DNA of 64,000 bases from contig CAVXWX010000012.1 in NCBI GenBank assembly GCA_963765555.1, positions 480,518 through 544,517 on the forward strand, read 5' to 3'. The translations under genes were made by a program, and so were the position numbers. The DNA comes from JL08 sp963765555. GTDB lineage: Bacteria > Pseudomonadota > Alphaproteobacteria > Rhodobacterales > Rhodobacteraceae. This document shows positions 7,840-16,940 of this stretch, piece by piece (within the stretch, counting starts at the first letter, position 1; each line of letters starts with the position of its first letter). The notes below the pieces were generated by a model, which saw only the letters and a program-made list of their open reading frames with translations, was not told the DNA's origin and did no database searches.

Positions 7840-9444
7840 TTAGCCCGGGCCGACCATAAAGCAGGAGACATTGCGCGCCTGTAGCCTGCGGCAGGCCAGA
7901 TCTGCGCTTTCCTTGGTCATGCCGAGGAAATTTGCATCAAAGCCCTGTGGCCGTTTCACGACCTTGCGCAGGCTGTTGTCAAGCGTCGACATTTCGGCCA
8001 GCGCGGTTTTCAGCAGCACGCGCTCTGCCTCGTAGCGGGTGTTGTAGCGGCCCACATTGATGCCCCAGTGGCGCCCGCCGGATGTCGATACGCGGGTGAC
8101 GACTTCGGGGTCTGACGACAGGGTGGCAGAGGTATCGACACTGGCCAGCACGATATCGCTGGGGCGCGCTTCGGGGCGCACCGATGTGGCGGCGGCCAGC
8201 TCTGTTGCGGTTTTCAGGCTTTCGGCTTTGGTGGCGGCCAGTTGCAGGGTTTCTGTTTCGGTCAAAGGTGTCTGGATCGGCTTGGCTTGTCGTGCATTGT
8301 CTGCAACGGCCACGGCCACAGCCTGATCCACGGCGGTTGCGGTCGCTGCCGCAGACGGGGCGGGCGTTGTGGATTGAACCTGCGCCAGTGCGGCGCCGAT
8401 CTGGTCGCGGATCGCCGCTTCGTCTGCCTGTGCTTCGGCCACCAGAACCGGTTCGGTTGTCGGGCGCGCCTGTGGTCTCAGGCTTTTGGGAACGGCCGTG
8501 ACCAGCCGGATGGTTTTGCCATAGGCGCCGCTGGCGCTGCCCGATGTCGCATCGGAACCTGCGGGATCCTTGGCCTCGGCTACATAATTCGGGCTGGCCG
8601 GTTTGACGGTTTTGGCGCGCGACGGCGCGCGGCGGAAGCCAAGATCAAGCAGTTCGGCAACCTTGGCGTTGCGTTGTGCGGTGGACTGGCCGCCAAAGAC
8701 CGTCGCGATGATACGTTCGTTGCCGCGCACGGCGGACGCGACAAGGTTGTAACCCGCGGCGCGCGTGTAACCTGTTTTGATGCCGTCGGCGCCTTTGTAG
8801 GCGGCCAGAAGGCGACGGTTAGTATTCGAAACCTCGCGAATGCCTGCATGCGTCGACGTGCGTGAAAACAGGTTGTAATATTCGGGATAGTCAAACAGCA
8901 GATGGCGCCCCAGCAACGTCATGTCGCGGGCGGTTGAAAGATGCCCGCTTTCGGTCAGGCCGTGGGCGTTTTTGAACGTGGTACGTGTCATCCCCATCGC
9001 GTTGGCGGTGCGGGTCATGCGGCGGGCGAATTTGGCTTCCGACCCCGAGATTGCTTCGCCGATGGCGGTGGCGGCGTCATTGGCAGATTTGACGGCCGCG
9101 GCGCGGATCAGATAGCGAAAAGCAATGGTCTGGCCCGATTTGAGGCCAAGTTTGGAGGGGGGCTCGGACGCGGCATGCGACGAGATTTTAACCTTGGTAT
9201 CCAGCGAAATCTCGCCATTCCGGACCGCTTCGAACGCGATGTAAAGGGTCATCATTTTGGTCAGCGATGCGGGATGCAATCGGGTATCGGCATTGCGTGA
9301 ATGCAGCACCTCGCCCGATCTGGCATCAACAACCATGGCCGCATACGGGGCCGCGGCCACGCTGAGCGGCACGATGATAAACATCCACAAAGCTGCGAAT
9401 ACGAATAGCCCTATTCGGGCCGGCTGGATACGCCGTACCTTCAC
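7840..9444 (-). CDS. D-alanyl-D-alanine carboxypeptidase (S11) with SPOR domain
   Basis: A 534-residue secreted penicillin-binding protein of the DacA/DacC type, which trims the terminal D-Ala of peptidoglycan stem peptides. An N-terminal signal or anchor (about residues 10-31) precedes the S11 peptidase domain, with the three active-site motifs SLTK (SxxK), SAN and KTG (in GADGIKTGYT). A long low-complexity Ala/Pro/Thr linker (about residues 290-440) leads to a C-terminal SPOR domain (GGRHWGINVGRYNTRYEAER...), a fold that binds denuded septal glycan. That layout suggests action at the division site. It is divergent from the next membrane-protein gene. Confidence 0.93.
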   Translation of the reverse strand: MKVRRIQPARIGLFVFAALWMFIIVPLSVAAAPYAAMVVDARSGEVLHSRNADTRLHPASLTKMMTLYIAFEAVRNGEISLDTKVKISSHAASEPPSKLGLKSGQTIAFRYLIRAAAVKSANDAATAIGEAISGSEAKFARRMTRTANAMGMTRTTFKNAHGLTESGHLSTARDMTLLGRHLLFDYPEYYNLFSRTSTHAGIREVSNTNRRLLAAYKGADGIKTGYTRAAGYNLVASAVRGNERIIATVFGGQSTAQRNAKVAELLDLGFRRAPSRAKTVKPASPNYVAEAKDPAGSDATSGSASGAYGKTIRLVTAVPKSLRPQARPTTEPVLVAEAQADEAAIRDQIGAALAQVQSTTPAPSAAATATAVDQAVAVAVADNARQAKPIQTPLTETETLQLAATKAESLKTATELAAATSVRPEARPSDIVLASVDTSATLSSDPEVVTRVSTSGGRHWGINVGRYNTRYEAERVLLKTALAEMSTLDNSLRKVVKRPQGFDANFLGMTKESADLACRRLQARNVSCFMVGPG

Positions 9445-9771
9445 GATTGAACTGCCTTCTTCTGCCTCATGCCGCCGGTTTTCCGGTCTGGCTTTTGTTA
9501 TATAGCGGACGCTAGCACAAAGTCGCGCGCAAATAAACCCTTTGATTCAAATGAATTAGAGGTGGTTTTTGACCTTGATTGCGCAAGATGTAGCGCTGGA
9601 TCGCGTGTCCGCCGCTAGGTGTTTGATTGTGTCAGGAATGTGGCATTTGCCGCTGCGGTTTGCGCAATGCGACTCTCTGATGCTGTGGCGATGGTAGACA
9701 ACATATGCTTGCGGGGTCATTCTGGGCCGGAAGGAACAAACCGGGCCAATACGGGGTTGCACGAACCAACC
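9445..9771. other. Divergent intergenic region, no gene seen
   Basis: This 327-bp stretch lies between the leftward carboxypeptidase and the rightward membrane protein and must hold both promoters. The right part is open in the downstream gene's frame but shows no convincing Shine-Dalgarno or protein-like composition. I saw no clear operator. Confidence 0.5.
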
Positions 9772-10749
9772 ATGACACGCAACGCCGCATCCCTGATCAT
9801 GCAGGAGCCCGCGAGGCGCGTGCTGCCCTGGCGTTTGGTGATGATCCCGTTTGTGGTGATGTGCGCCGTGGCGCTGGCTGCGGCATATGCGTTCGGGCCG
9901 GTCTATGCGTCAGGGGCCGGCGCCGGTGTTGCGCTAGGGTTTTTTGGCACGCTGTTCAGCTCGGGGCGAAAATCCATGCTGTGTGCACTGGCCGTGGTGG
10001 TCGCCACAGGGGCGACACTCTGGTGTCCCGAATGGGTGCGATTTGCAATCATCATTCCGGCAATGGCCGCGGTTGCGGGCAGAGAGTTGGCGCAAGACGG
10101 CACACGCACTTTCATCTTTGCGATCATCAGCTGGATTCTGTTGCTGGGGCCAGTGCTGAACGGGGCCGATGCCGGAATTCTGGTGCTGGTTTTTGTTCTG
10201 TCGGCGGGTGTCGGGGCCGCGCTGGCGGCGGGGATGGGCGCACAGGGCAAGGTGCCCCCGACCGATGTGGAAACGGGCTATGCCGTGGCCCACGCAACCG
10301 CGCTGGCCATCGGGCTGGCGCTGGCGCTTTTGATTGCGAAACTGTTTGATGCCCCGCAAACGCATTGGATTGCCATGTTGTTTGCCGTTCGTGCGCTTGA
10401 CCCGCCGGGCCAGCATTTGCACCGCGCGACACGTCGCGGCTTTGCCACCGTGATCGGGGCGGGGGCGGCGGGTTTGCTGGTCTTGTTGCCACTTTCGCCC
10501 GTGGCTTTCAAACTGATCGGCGCGGCCTTTTTGCTGGTGGGTATCCGTTATTTAACCAGCGGGGCGGCGCGATCCACTGCGTTTATGTCGGCGGGGGTTG
10601 TGCTGGCCACGGCCCCGACCACCGAAACCGCGCTGTTCCGGATCGAGGCGGCGCTGATTGCGGCGGCGCTGGTTGTCGGGCTGTTTTTATTGGTCGATTT
10701 CGTCCGGTCGCTGTTCAAAACCCGTGCCGGTCCGGTGCCTGATGAATAG
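9772..10749 (+). CDS. Multi-pass membrane protein, FUSC-like
   Basis: A 325-residue, strongly hydrophobic protein with about ten predicted membrane segments and almost no soluble domain. Spacing of the segments and short basic loops resemble the membrane half of FUSC/aromatic-acid exporter (YccS/AaeB) proteins, but no diagnostic motif is visible; the function is unknown. The start at 9772 (MTRNAASLIMQEPARR) is chosen because upstream codons encode an unlikely cysteine-rich leader; the Shine-Dalgarno is weak, so an earlier start remains possible. Its end overlaps the convergent HAD gene by 35 bp. Confidence 0.75.
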   Translation: MTRNAASLIMQEPARRVLPWRLVMIPFVVMCAVALAAAYAFGPVYASGAGAGVALGFFGTLFSSGRKSMLCALAVVVATGATLWCPEWVRFAIIIPAMAAVAGRELAQDGTRTFIFAIISWILLLGPVLNGADAGILVLVFVLSAGVGAALAAGMGAQGKVPPTDVETGYAVAHATALAIGLALALLIAKLFDAPQTHWIAMLFAVRALDPPGQHLHRATRRGFATVIGAGAAGLLVLLPLSPVAFKLIGAAFLLVGIRYLTSGAARSTAFMSAGVVLATAPTTETALFRIEAALIAAALVVGLFLLVDFVRSLFKTRAGPVPDE

Positions 10750-11441
10750 TGTCCACAAGATCGCCCAACGATCCCAGATTATCCAGCGTGACATAGCGGT
10801 CTGATCCGACAGGCGGATCGGCCTTTTCAATTTCCCATTCCAGCCCGTGGGGCACAAACACGCCCCAGCCGCCGCTTTCGATCACCGGAAGAACATCGGA
10901 TTTCATCGAATTGCCCACCATCATGGCCCGCGCGGCCCCGTCGCCGTGGCGCGCAAAGATGTCCTGATAGATTTGCGGCTGTCTTGTGCGACACGATTTC
11001 GACCGCGCTGAACAGATCGCCCAGACCGGATTGCGCCAGCTTGCGTTCCTGATCCAGCAGATCGCCCTTGGTGATCAGGATCACGCGGTGCCGGTCGGCC
11101 ATCTGTTCCACAGCCGCGCGCGCATGCGGCAGCAGTTCGATCGGGTGGCGCAGCATCTCGCGCCCGGCCTCCATCAATTCGGCAATCACCGATGCGGGCA
11201 CGTTTTCTTCGGTGACTTCGATGGCGGTTTCGATCATCGACAGAACAAAGCCTTTGATGCCGAACCCGTAATGCCCGATATTGCGCCGTTCGGCGGCCAA
11301 CAGCCGTTCGGCCAGATGATCGGGGTCGGCGTGATCGGCCAGAAGTTCGGCAAACCGCGCCTGTGTCAGGTGGAAAAACCGTTCATTGTGCCAAAGCGTG
11401 TCATCGGCATCAAAGCCGATTGTGGTCAGGGTTTGGCCCAT
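10715..11441 (-). pseudogene. HAD-family hydrolase with one frameshift
   Basis: The reading starts MGQTLTTIGFDADDTLWHN, carrying the HAD nucleophile DADDT, and continues through a helical cap to the motif II region VILITKGD and the motif III lysine region EIVSHKTA. The frame then breaks near 10985, where an extra C follows AAGACAGC. It resumes as MVGNSMKSDVLPVIESGGWG, the acidic motif IV, in a second frame. One single-base insertion therefore explains both pieces. Intact, this would be a soluble phosphatase of about 240 residues; the substrate is not evident. The gene is divergent from clpS. Confidence 0.8.
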
Positions 11442-11519
11442 ATCGTGTTGCTTCCTCTTTTCTAAATCGCAAGACAAGTTATATAACCATCATTCTAGTA
11501 GGGGAATCGAGCGCGCAAT

Positions 11520-11864
11520 ATGGTGCAATCGCAGATCACACTGGCCGGACGACCGGATGACGGAGACAATGATTTGTCTGTCATTCTGGATGTGCGCCCG
11601 AAAACCAAGCGGCCGCCGCTGTACAAGGTGATGCTGCTGAACGATGATTACACCCCGATGGAATTTGTCGTGCATGTTCTGGAACGGTTTTTCGGCCTGA
11701 ACCATGCGCAGGCATTCGAAATTATGCTGACCGTGCACAAAAAGGGTCTGGCCGTGGTTGGCGTGTTCAGCCACGAAATTGCGGAAACCAAGGTTACGCA
11801 AGTGATGGATTTCGCACGTCGGCATCAGCATCCGCTGCAATGCACGATGGAAAAAGAAGAATAA
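11520..11864 (+). CDS. clpS: ClpS, ClpAP adaptor for N-end rule substrates
   Basis: A 114-residue adaptor that hands N-degron proteins to ClpA. The core shows the family motifs PPLYKVMLLNDDYTPMEFVV (the N-degron pocket with the Asn-Asp pair), VLERFF, AFEIMLTVHKKGLAVVGVF and the C-terminal EIAETKV. The N-terminal 30 residues are the usual flexible arm. Alphaproteobacteria often carry two ClpS paralogues; I cannot tell which this is. A methyltransferase gene follows after 7 nt, so they are probably co-transcribed. Confidence 0.95.
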   Translation: MVQSQITLAGRPDDGDNDLSVILDVRPKTKRPPLYKVMLLNDDYTPMEFVVHVLERFFGLNHAQAFEIMLTVHKKGLAVVGVFSHEIAETKVTQVMDFARRHQHPLQCTMEKEE

Positions 11865-11871
11865 CCCAAAA

Positions 11872-12864
11872 ATGTCCGCACGGTTGATCCTGGCGCTGAA
11901 CGCGGGCGGTCTTGTGCTGCCCGAAACGGGTATGATCGCGGTTTTTCATCCGCGAGATGCTGCCGATCTGTCGGGATTGCCGATGGACCGGCTGATCGTG
12001 ATACAACCGTTTCGCCCGGATCATGATGCACTGGCTGACGCCGGATACGATTGCCGGACCGATGGTGATACCCTTCCGGCATGTGCGGCGTCTTTGGTGT
12101 TTCTGCCACGCGCAAAGGCGCTGGCGCGTGCGCTGGTGGCCAAGGCCGCGACAACCAGTGAGGGTATGGTGATCGTGGACGGGGCCAAAACCGACGGGAT
12201 CGACAGTATTTTGCGCGACGTGAAAAAGCGCACGGATGTGTCGGGTCCGCTGTCAAAGGCGCATGGCAAACTGTTCTGGTTTGATGCAAAGGCGGCCGAC
12301 TGGTCGGACTGGTCCGCGCGCCCCGCCCAGATCGCAGAAGGGTTCCAGACCGTGCCGGGTGTCTTTTCGGCGGATGCGATCGATCCGGCCTCGGCGCTGC
12401 TGGCGGCGCACTTGCCTGTACATCTGGGGGATGTTGTGGCCGATCTGGGGGCGGGCTGGGGATATCTGTCGGCACAGGTGCTGGCGCGTGCCGATGTGCG
12501 CGCTGTGCATCTGGTTGAGGCTGATCAGACGGCGCTTGATTGTGCTACGCGCAATATCACTGATCCACGCGCGGTGTTTCACTGGGCTGATGCGACCGCA
12601 TGGCAACCGCCTGAACCGGTGGATTGCGTGGTGATGAACCCGCCCTTTCATACCGACCGGCGGGCAGACCCCGAACTGGGCCGCGCCTTTATCCGTGCGG
12701 CGGCCCGTATGTTGACGCGGTCGGGCCAGTTGTGGATGGTGGCCAACCGGCACCTGCCCTACGAGGCGCTGTTGGGCGAACTGTTTGCCAAGGTTGACGA
12801 AACGGGCGGCAACACCCGCTTTAAGATATTGCACGCGACACGGCCCACTCGCCGTGGGCGCTGA
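11872..12864 (+). CDS. RsmC-like class I methyltransferase
   Basis: A 330-residue SAM-dependent methyltransferase. The N-terminal half is a degenerate methyltransferase-like domain. The C-terminal half has motif I VVADLGAGWGYLSAQVL (about residues 187-203) and the catalytic NPPFH motif (about residues 258-262), typical of N2-guanine rRNA methyltransferases. Two-domain layout and NPPFH point to RsmC/RlmG relatives acting on 16S or 23S rRNA guanine; the exact site is inferred. It follows clpS by 7 nt, and an SDR gene lies 39 nt downstream. Confidence 0.88.
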   Translation: MSARLILALNAGGLVLPETGMIAVFHPRDAADLSGLPMDRLIVIQPFRPDHDALADAGYDCRTDGDTLPACAASLVFLPRAKALARALVAKAATTSEGMVIVDGAKTDGIDSILRDVKKRTDVSGPLSKAHGKLFWFDAKAADWSDWSARPAQIAEGFQTVPGVFSADAIDPASALLAAHLPVHLGDVVADLGAGWGYLSAQVLARADVRAVHLVEADQTALDCATRNITDPRAVFHWADATAWQPPEPVDCVVMNPPFHTDRRADPELGRAFIRAAARMLTRSGQLWMVANRHLPYEALLGELFAKVDETGGNTRFKILHATRPTRRGR

Positions 12865-12903
12865 AACCCGCTACAATCCTACCGCCAAGACGGAGAACAC
12901 ATC

Positions 12904-13704
12904 ATGTCCTTTTCGATAGCTGGCAAAACTGCCATCGTGACCGGGGCCGCCAACGGGATCGGCCGCGCCATAGGGCGGCATTTTGCGGATCAGGGCGCGA
13001 ATGTCATGTTCGCCGATATGGACGACAAGGCACTGGCCGAAGAGTTCGGGGAACAGGATGATGACAGCAATACCCGTTACTTTTCGGGTGATTTGCGGGA
13101 AAAACTGACCATCGCCAATCTGCTGTCAGCCACAATAGACGCGTTTGACCAAATTGACATTCTGGTCAATGCATCGCGCCAGATGATCCCGTCCGATCCG
13201 CTGAACCATGATGACACTTCGGTGGAAACCTTGCTGAGCCAGAACCTGATGACATCGCTGCGCCTGTCCCAAGCGGTAGCAAACCGGATGATCAAACAGT
13301 CGGCGGATAAAACCGAAGGTCAGGCCGGTTCGATTATCAATCTGTCCTCGATTGCGGCCCGCCGCACGACACCCGAATTGCTGGCCTATTCGGTGTCGAC
13401 CGCCGCGCTTGACCAGATGACGCGCAGTCTGGGCGTGGCGCTGGCCCCGCACCGTATTCGCGTGAATGCGATTGCGTTCGGATCGGTGATGAGCGCGTCT
13501 TTGCAGGAAACGCTGAAGGAAAATTCGGATTACCGCGATGATATCGAAAACCACACACCATTGCACCGGATCGCCGGGCCGGGTGAACTGGTTGACGCCG
13601 CGCAGTTTCTGGCGTCGGACGGATCGGGGTTTATGACCGGCCAGATCATGACAGTGGATGGCGGGCGCACCCTGATCGATCCGGTCGCGTCACCTGCACA
13701 TTAA
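12904..13704 (+). CDS. Short-chain dehydrogenase/reductase lacking the catalytic lysine
   Basis: A 266-residue SDR with the cofactor motif TGAANGIG (about residues 14-21), a modified active-site region, and the C-terminal GSGFMTGQIMTVDGG. The catalytic serine is at IINLSSIAA and the tyrosine at LAYSVSTAAL, but the YxxxK lysine is replaced: the codon is acc (Thr) where YSxSK is expected. This K-to-T change should impair normal proton transfer, so the protein may be a weak or altered enzyme or a non-catalytic fold. It lies just before hemF (27 nt) and may be co-transcribed with it. The substrate is unknown. Confidence 0.88.
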   Translation: MSFSIAGKTAIVTGAANGIGRAIGRHFADQGANVMFADMDDKALAEEFGEQDDDSNTRYFSGDLREKLTIANLLSATIDAFDQIDILVNASRQMIPSDPLNHDDTSVETLLSQNLMTSLRLSQAVANRMIKQSADKTEGQAGSIINLSSIAARRTTPELLAYSVSTAALDQMTRSLGVALAPHRIRVNAIAFGSVMSASLQETLKENSDYRDDIENHTPLHRIAGPGELVDAAQFLASDGSGFMTGQIMTVDGGRTLIDPVASPAH

Positions 13705-13731
13705 CAAAAAGCATCCGAACAGGCCAAGCCC

Positions 13732-14625
13732 ATGACAGATACATTCACATCCGAAAAAACCCGTGCCGCAGACTGGTTCCGCGATCTGCGCAACCGGATC
13801 GTTACCGCGTTTGAAGGGCTTGAAGCCAGCCACGACACCGGCCCGCTGTCGGACCAGCCTGCAGGTGTGTTTGATGTCAGCGAAACCAAACGCGCATCAG
13901 AGGACGGATCGGATGCAGGTGGCGGTTTGATGAGCGTGATGCGCGGCGGGCGTGTGTTTGAAAAGGTCGGGGTCAACATCTCGACCGTGTATGGCACCTT
14001 GGGCGAACGGGCGCAGGCCGCGATGGCCGCGCGCAAGGGGTTGCCGGGCATGGCCGATGATCCGCGGTTCTGGGCGTCGGGCATATCGCTGGTCGCGCAT
14101 ATGCAGAACCCGCATTGCCCTGCGGTGCATATGAACACCCGCATGTTCTGGACCCCGCACGCCTGGTGGTTCGGCGGCGGGTCCGATCTGAACCCTTGCA
14201 TCGAATATGACGAAGATACGGCCCATTTCCACGCCACGCAAAAGGCGCATCTTGATCCGCACGGTCCGGATATCTATCCGCGTCTCAAGGCGTGGGCGGA
14301 CGAGTATTTTTACATCCCCCACCGCCAGCGCGCGCGTGGTGTGGGCGGCATTTTCATGGATGATCATTGCACCGGCAACTGGGACAGCGATTTTACCCTG
14401 ACGCAGGATATTGGCCGCGCCTTTTTACCTGCGTTTGTTCCACTGACCGAAAAACGCCGCGTGCAAGACTGGTCGGACGCGGACAAGGACGCGCAACTGG
14501 TCCATCGCGGGCTTTATGCGGAATATAATCTTGTTTACGACCGTGGCACCAAATTCGGCCTTGAAACGGGCCACGATGCCAACGCCGTGCTGATGAGCCT
14601 GCCACCCTTGGCCAAGTGGGTCTGA
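13732..14625 (+). CDS. hemF: HemF, oxygen-dependent coproporphyrinogen III oxidase
   Basis: A 297-residue protein, the usual length of aerobic coproporphyrinogen oxidase. It performs the two O2-dependent decarboxylations that make protoporphyrinogen IX, in the cytoplasm. Family segments visible include FEKVGVNISTVYG, NPHCPAVHMNTRMF, WWFGGGSDLNPCIEY, RARGVGGIFMDDH and YNLVYDRGTKFGLETG. It ends close to the convergent hemC; a small GGGGTT/AACCCC hairpin (14626-14643) lies between them. hemC and hemE next door make this a haem-synthesis locus, though transcribed as separate units. Confidence 0.97.
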   Translation: MTDTFTSEKTRAADWFRDLRNRIVTAFEGLEASHDTGPLSDQPAGVFDVSETKRASEDGSDAGGGLMSVMRGGRVFEKVGVNISTVYGTLGERAQAAMAARKGLPGMADDPRFWASGISLVAHMQNPHCPAVHMNTRMFWTPHAWWFGGGSDLNPCIEYDEDTAHFHATQKAHLDPHGPDIYPRLKAWADEYFYIPHRQRARGVGGIFMDDHCTGNWDSDFTLTQDIGRAFLPAFVPLTEKRRVQDWSDADKDAQLVHRGLYAEYNLVYDRGTKFGLETGHDANAVLMSLPPLAKWV

Positions 14626-14651
14626 GGGGTTTCAGGTAACCCCCGCCCTGC

Positions 14652-15599
14652 TCAACTATGCCAGTCGAAAAACCCCGGTCCTGCGCGGTGCAGCAGACGG
14701 GCGGCCATGGCGCGGCCCAGATCGGCGCCATCTTCGATCGGGGCATCGCCCGCATCGCTTAACCGGTCAGACCCGTCGGGGCGCAACACCTCTCCGCGCA
14801 AGTGTACGGTGCCGCCCTGCAACTCTGCCAGACCGGCAATCGGGGTTTCACACGATCCGTCCAGCGCCGCCAGAAACGCACGTTCCGCCGCCAGCCGCTG
14901 GCCGGTGACCTTGTCGTGGATCGCCTCGAGCAGGGCAGCGGTTGCGCTGTCATTTGCGCGCCGTTCAATGCCGATGGCCCCTTGGGCGACGGCAGGCAGC
15001 ATGTCCGATGTGGCCACCGGTGTGGCGGGCACATCGCTGCGGCCCAGACGGTTCAGACCGGCCATTGCCAGAAACGTACATTCGGCCACGCCATCAGCCA
15101 GTTTTTTCAACCGCGTTTGGACGTTGCCCCGAAATTCGACCACATTCAGATCGGGGCGCGCGTTCAGCAATTGCGCCTTGCGCCGCAAGCTTGAGGTGCC
15201 GACAGTGGCCCCTTGTTCCAGATCCGCCAGTGCGGATTTGGTGGCCGACACAAACCCGTCGCGCGGGTCTTCGCGGGGCAGGTACGTATCCAGCAGCAAG
15301 CCATCGGGCTGCAACACCGGCATGTCCTTCATCGAATGGACCGCAATGTCGATCTTGCCCGCGATCAAATCTTCCTCGATTTCGCGGGTGAACAGGCCCT
15401 TGCCGCCGATTTCCTTAAGCGGGCGGTCCTGTACTGCATCGCCGGTCACCTTGATGACGATGATGGCAAACGCATCTTCGGGCAGATCGAACGCGGCCAT
15501 CAGGCGGGCGCGGGTCTCGTATGCCTGCGCCAGCGCCAGCGGAGAGCCGCGGGTGCCGATTTTCAGCGGTGAATCGGGGCTTGGGAGTTTTGAGTTCAT
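14652..15599 (-). CDS. hemC: HemC, porphobilinogen deaminase
   Basis: A 315-residue hydroxymethylbilane synthase that joins four porphobilinogens on a dipyrromethane cofactor. It shows the N-terminal LKIGTRGSPLALAQA, the lysine-rich VHSMKDMPV loop, TSSLRRKAQL, and the cofactor-binding cysteine in DGSCETPIAGLAEL. Length is typical. It is divergent from hemE, with 106 bp between the starts, which must carry both promoters. Confidence 0.97.
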   Translation of the reverse strand: MNSKLPSPDSPLKIGTRGSPLALAQAYETRARLMAAFDLPEDAFAIIVIKVTGDAVQDRPLKEIGGKGLFTREIEEDLIAGKIDIAVHSMKDMPVLQPDGLLLDTYLPREDPRDGFVSATKSALADLEQGATVGTSSLRRKAQLLNARPDLNVVEFRGNVQTRLKKLADGVAECTFLAMAGLNRLGRSDVPATPVATSDMLPAVAQGAIGIERRANDSATAALLEAIHDKVTGQRLAAERAFLAALDGSCETPIAGLAELQGGTVHLRGEVLRPDGSDRLSDAGDAPIEDGADLGRAMAARLLHRAGPGFFDWHS

Positions 15600-15705
15600 T
15601 CGACCTCTTTATTCGCGTCAATTTGACCTGACAACCGTGTGTGGCTTGACAAATTGCCGCCCGGGCGAAACCACAGGGAAGAAACTTGCACATCCGAGGA
15701 ACGAA

Positions 15706-16740
15706 ATGGCCCAGAACAAGACGATCTTGCGCGCCCTTGCGGGGGAAACACAGGCGATCCCGCCGATCTGGATGATGCGGCAGGCCGGGCGATACCTGCC
15801 GGAATACCGCGCCACCCGCGCGCAGGCAGGCGATTTCCTGTCGCTGTGTTACAACAGTGAACTGGCCGCCGAGGTCACGTTGCAGCCGATCCGCCGCTAC
15901 GGGTTTGATGCGGCGATCCTGTTTGCCGATATTTTGCTGGTGCCACAGGCGCTGGGCGCGGATTTGTGGTTTGTCACCGGCGAAGGCCCGCGCCTGTCCA
16001 CGATCACCACGCAGGCCGATTTTGATAAATTGGGCCCGGCGGACGAGATTGATGCCGTTCTGAACCCGATTTACGACACCGTGCGAATCCTGTCGCGTGA
16101 ATTGCCCAAGGAAACCACCTTGATCGGTTTTGCCGGTGCGCCGTGGACCGTGGCCACCTATATGATTGCGGGACGCGGTACACCGGATCAGGGGCCCGCG
16201 CATGCGCTGCGTGAAGAAAATAACCCCCTGTTCGAATCGCTGTTGGCGCGGATCACCCAAGCGACGATTCTGTACCTGTCGGCCCAGATCGAAGCCGGGG
16301 CCGAGGTAGTCAAAATCTTTGACAGTTGGGCCGGATCGCTGAAAGGCGATGATTTCCGCAAATACGCATTGGAGCCCGCGCGCGAGATTACGGCCGCCCT
16401 GAAGGCCAAGTACCCGCATATTCCGGTGATCGGGTTCCCGCGTGAAGCAGGTGACAACTATATCGGGTTTGCCAAGGCCACCGGTGTGGACTGTGTGGCG
16501 CTGGACAATTCGGTGTCTCCCGACTGGGCCGCGCGCAACGTGCAGGTTGATGGCTGTGTACAGGGCAATCTTGCGTCCTATCACATGGTCAGCGGTGGCC
16601 AGCCCCTGATTGATGAAACGCGCGCGATAGTAAAAGCGTTTTCCAACGGCCCGCATATTTTCAATCTGGGCCATGGCATCACACCGGATGCCGATCCGGA
16701 CAATGTGCAATTGATGATCGACACGGTGCGCGGCGCATAA
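15706..16740 (+). CDS. hemE: HemE, uroporphyrinogen decarboxylase
   Basis: A 344-residue enzyme that decarboxylates the four acetate side chains of uroporphyrinogen III. The family signature PIWMMRQAGRYLPEYR lies at about residues 18-33, and GFAGAPWTVATYMIAGRG and IFDSWAG follow. The start at 15706 is chosen because MAQNKTILRALAGE begins the conserved N-terminus. The open frame extends about 1 kb further upstream, but that stretch is antisense to hemC and cannot be coding for hemE. It is divergent from hemC; a tRNA gene on the opposite strand follows. Confidence 0.97.
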   Translation: MAQNKTILRALAGETQAIPPIWMMRQAGRYLPEYRATRAQAGDFLSLCYNSELAAEVTLQPIRRYGFDAAILFADILLVPQALGADLWFVTGEGPRLSTITTQADFDKLGPADEIDAVLNPIYDTVRILSRELPKETTLIGFAGAPWTVATYMIAGRGTPDQGPAHALREENNPLFESLLARITQATILYLSAQIEAGAEVVKIFDSWAGSLKGDDFRKYALEPAREITAALKAKYPHIPVIGFPREAGDNYIGFAKATGVDCVALDNSVSPDWAARNVQVDGCVQGNLASYHMVSGGQPLIDETRAIVKAFSNGPHIFNLGHGITPDADPDNVQLMIDTVRGA

Positions 16741-16759
16741 TCAAAGGGTGGGGAATGTA

Positions 16760-16836
16760 TGGTGGCGTGAGGTGGACTTGAACCACCGACCCCAGCATTA
16801 TGAGTGCTGTGCTCTAACCAGCTGAGCTACCACGCC
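16760..16836 (-). tRNA. tRNA with CAT anticodon (elongator Met or Ile2)
   Basis: On the minus strand a 77-nt cloverleaf starts GGCGTGGTAGCTCAGCTGG, has the anticodon loop CTCATAA, the T-arm GGTTCAAGTCC, a matching acceptor stem and an encoded CCA. It differs from the initiator tRNA after the 5S gene. Elongator Met and lysidine-modified Ile2 share the CAT anticodon and I cannot separate them by eye. Confidence 0.93.
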
Positions 16837-16940
16837 ATACACTGGCGCTGCGATACGAAACCGGCGGCGCGGTGTCAAATAGAAAACGGCGGTTTTTTGG
16901 GGACGGATCGCGAATTGCGTCCCTTGCGCGTGGTGCGATA

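Noticed and set aside
9541..9560. TTGATTCAAATGAATT-like element, resembling an FNR box
   Set aside because: The half-sites do not match TTGAT-N4-ATCAA at the right spacing.
14707..15705. Long N-terminal extension of the hemE frame
   Set aside because: It is antisense to hemC, and the conserved HemE N-terminus begins at 15706 with MAQNKTILRAL.
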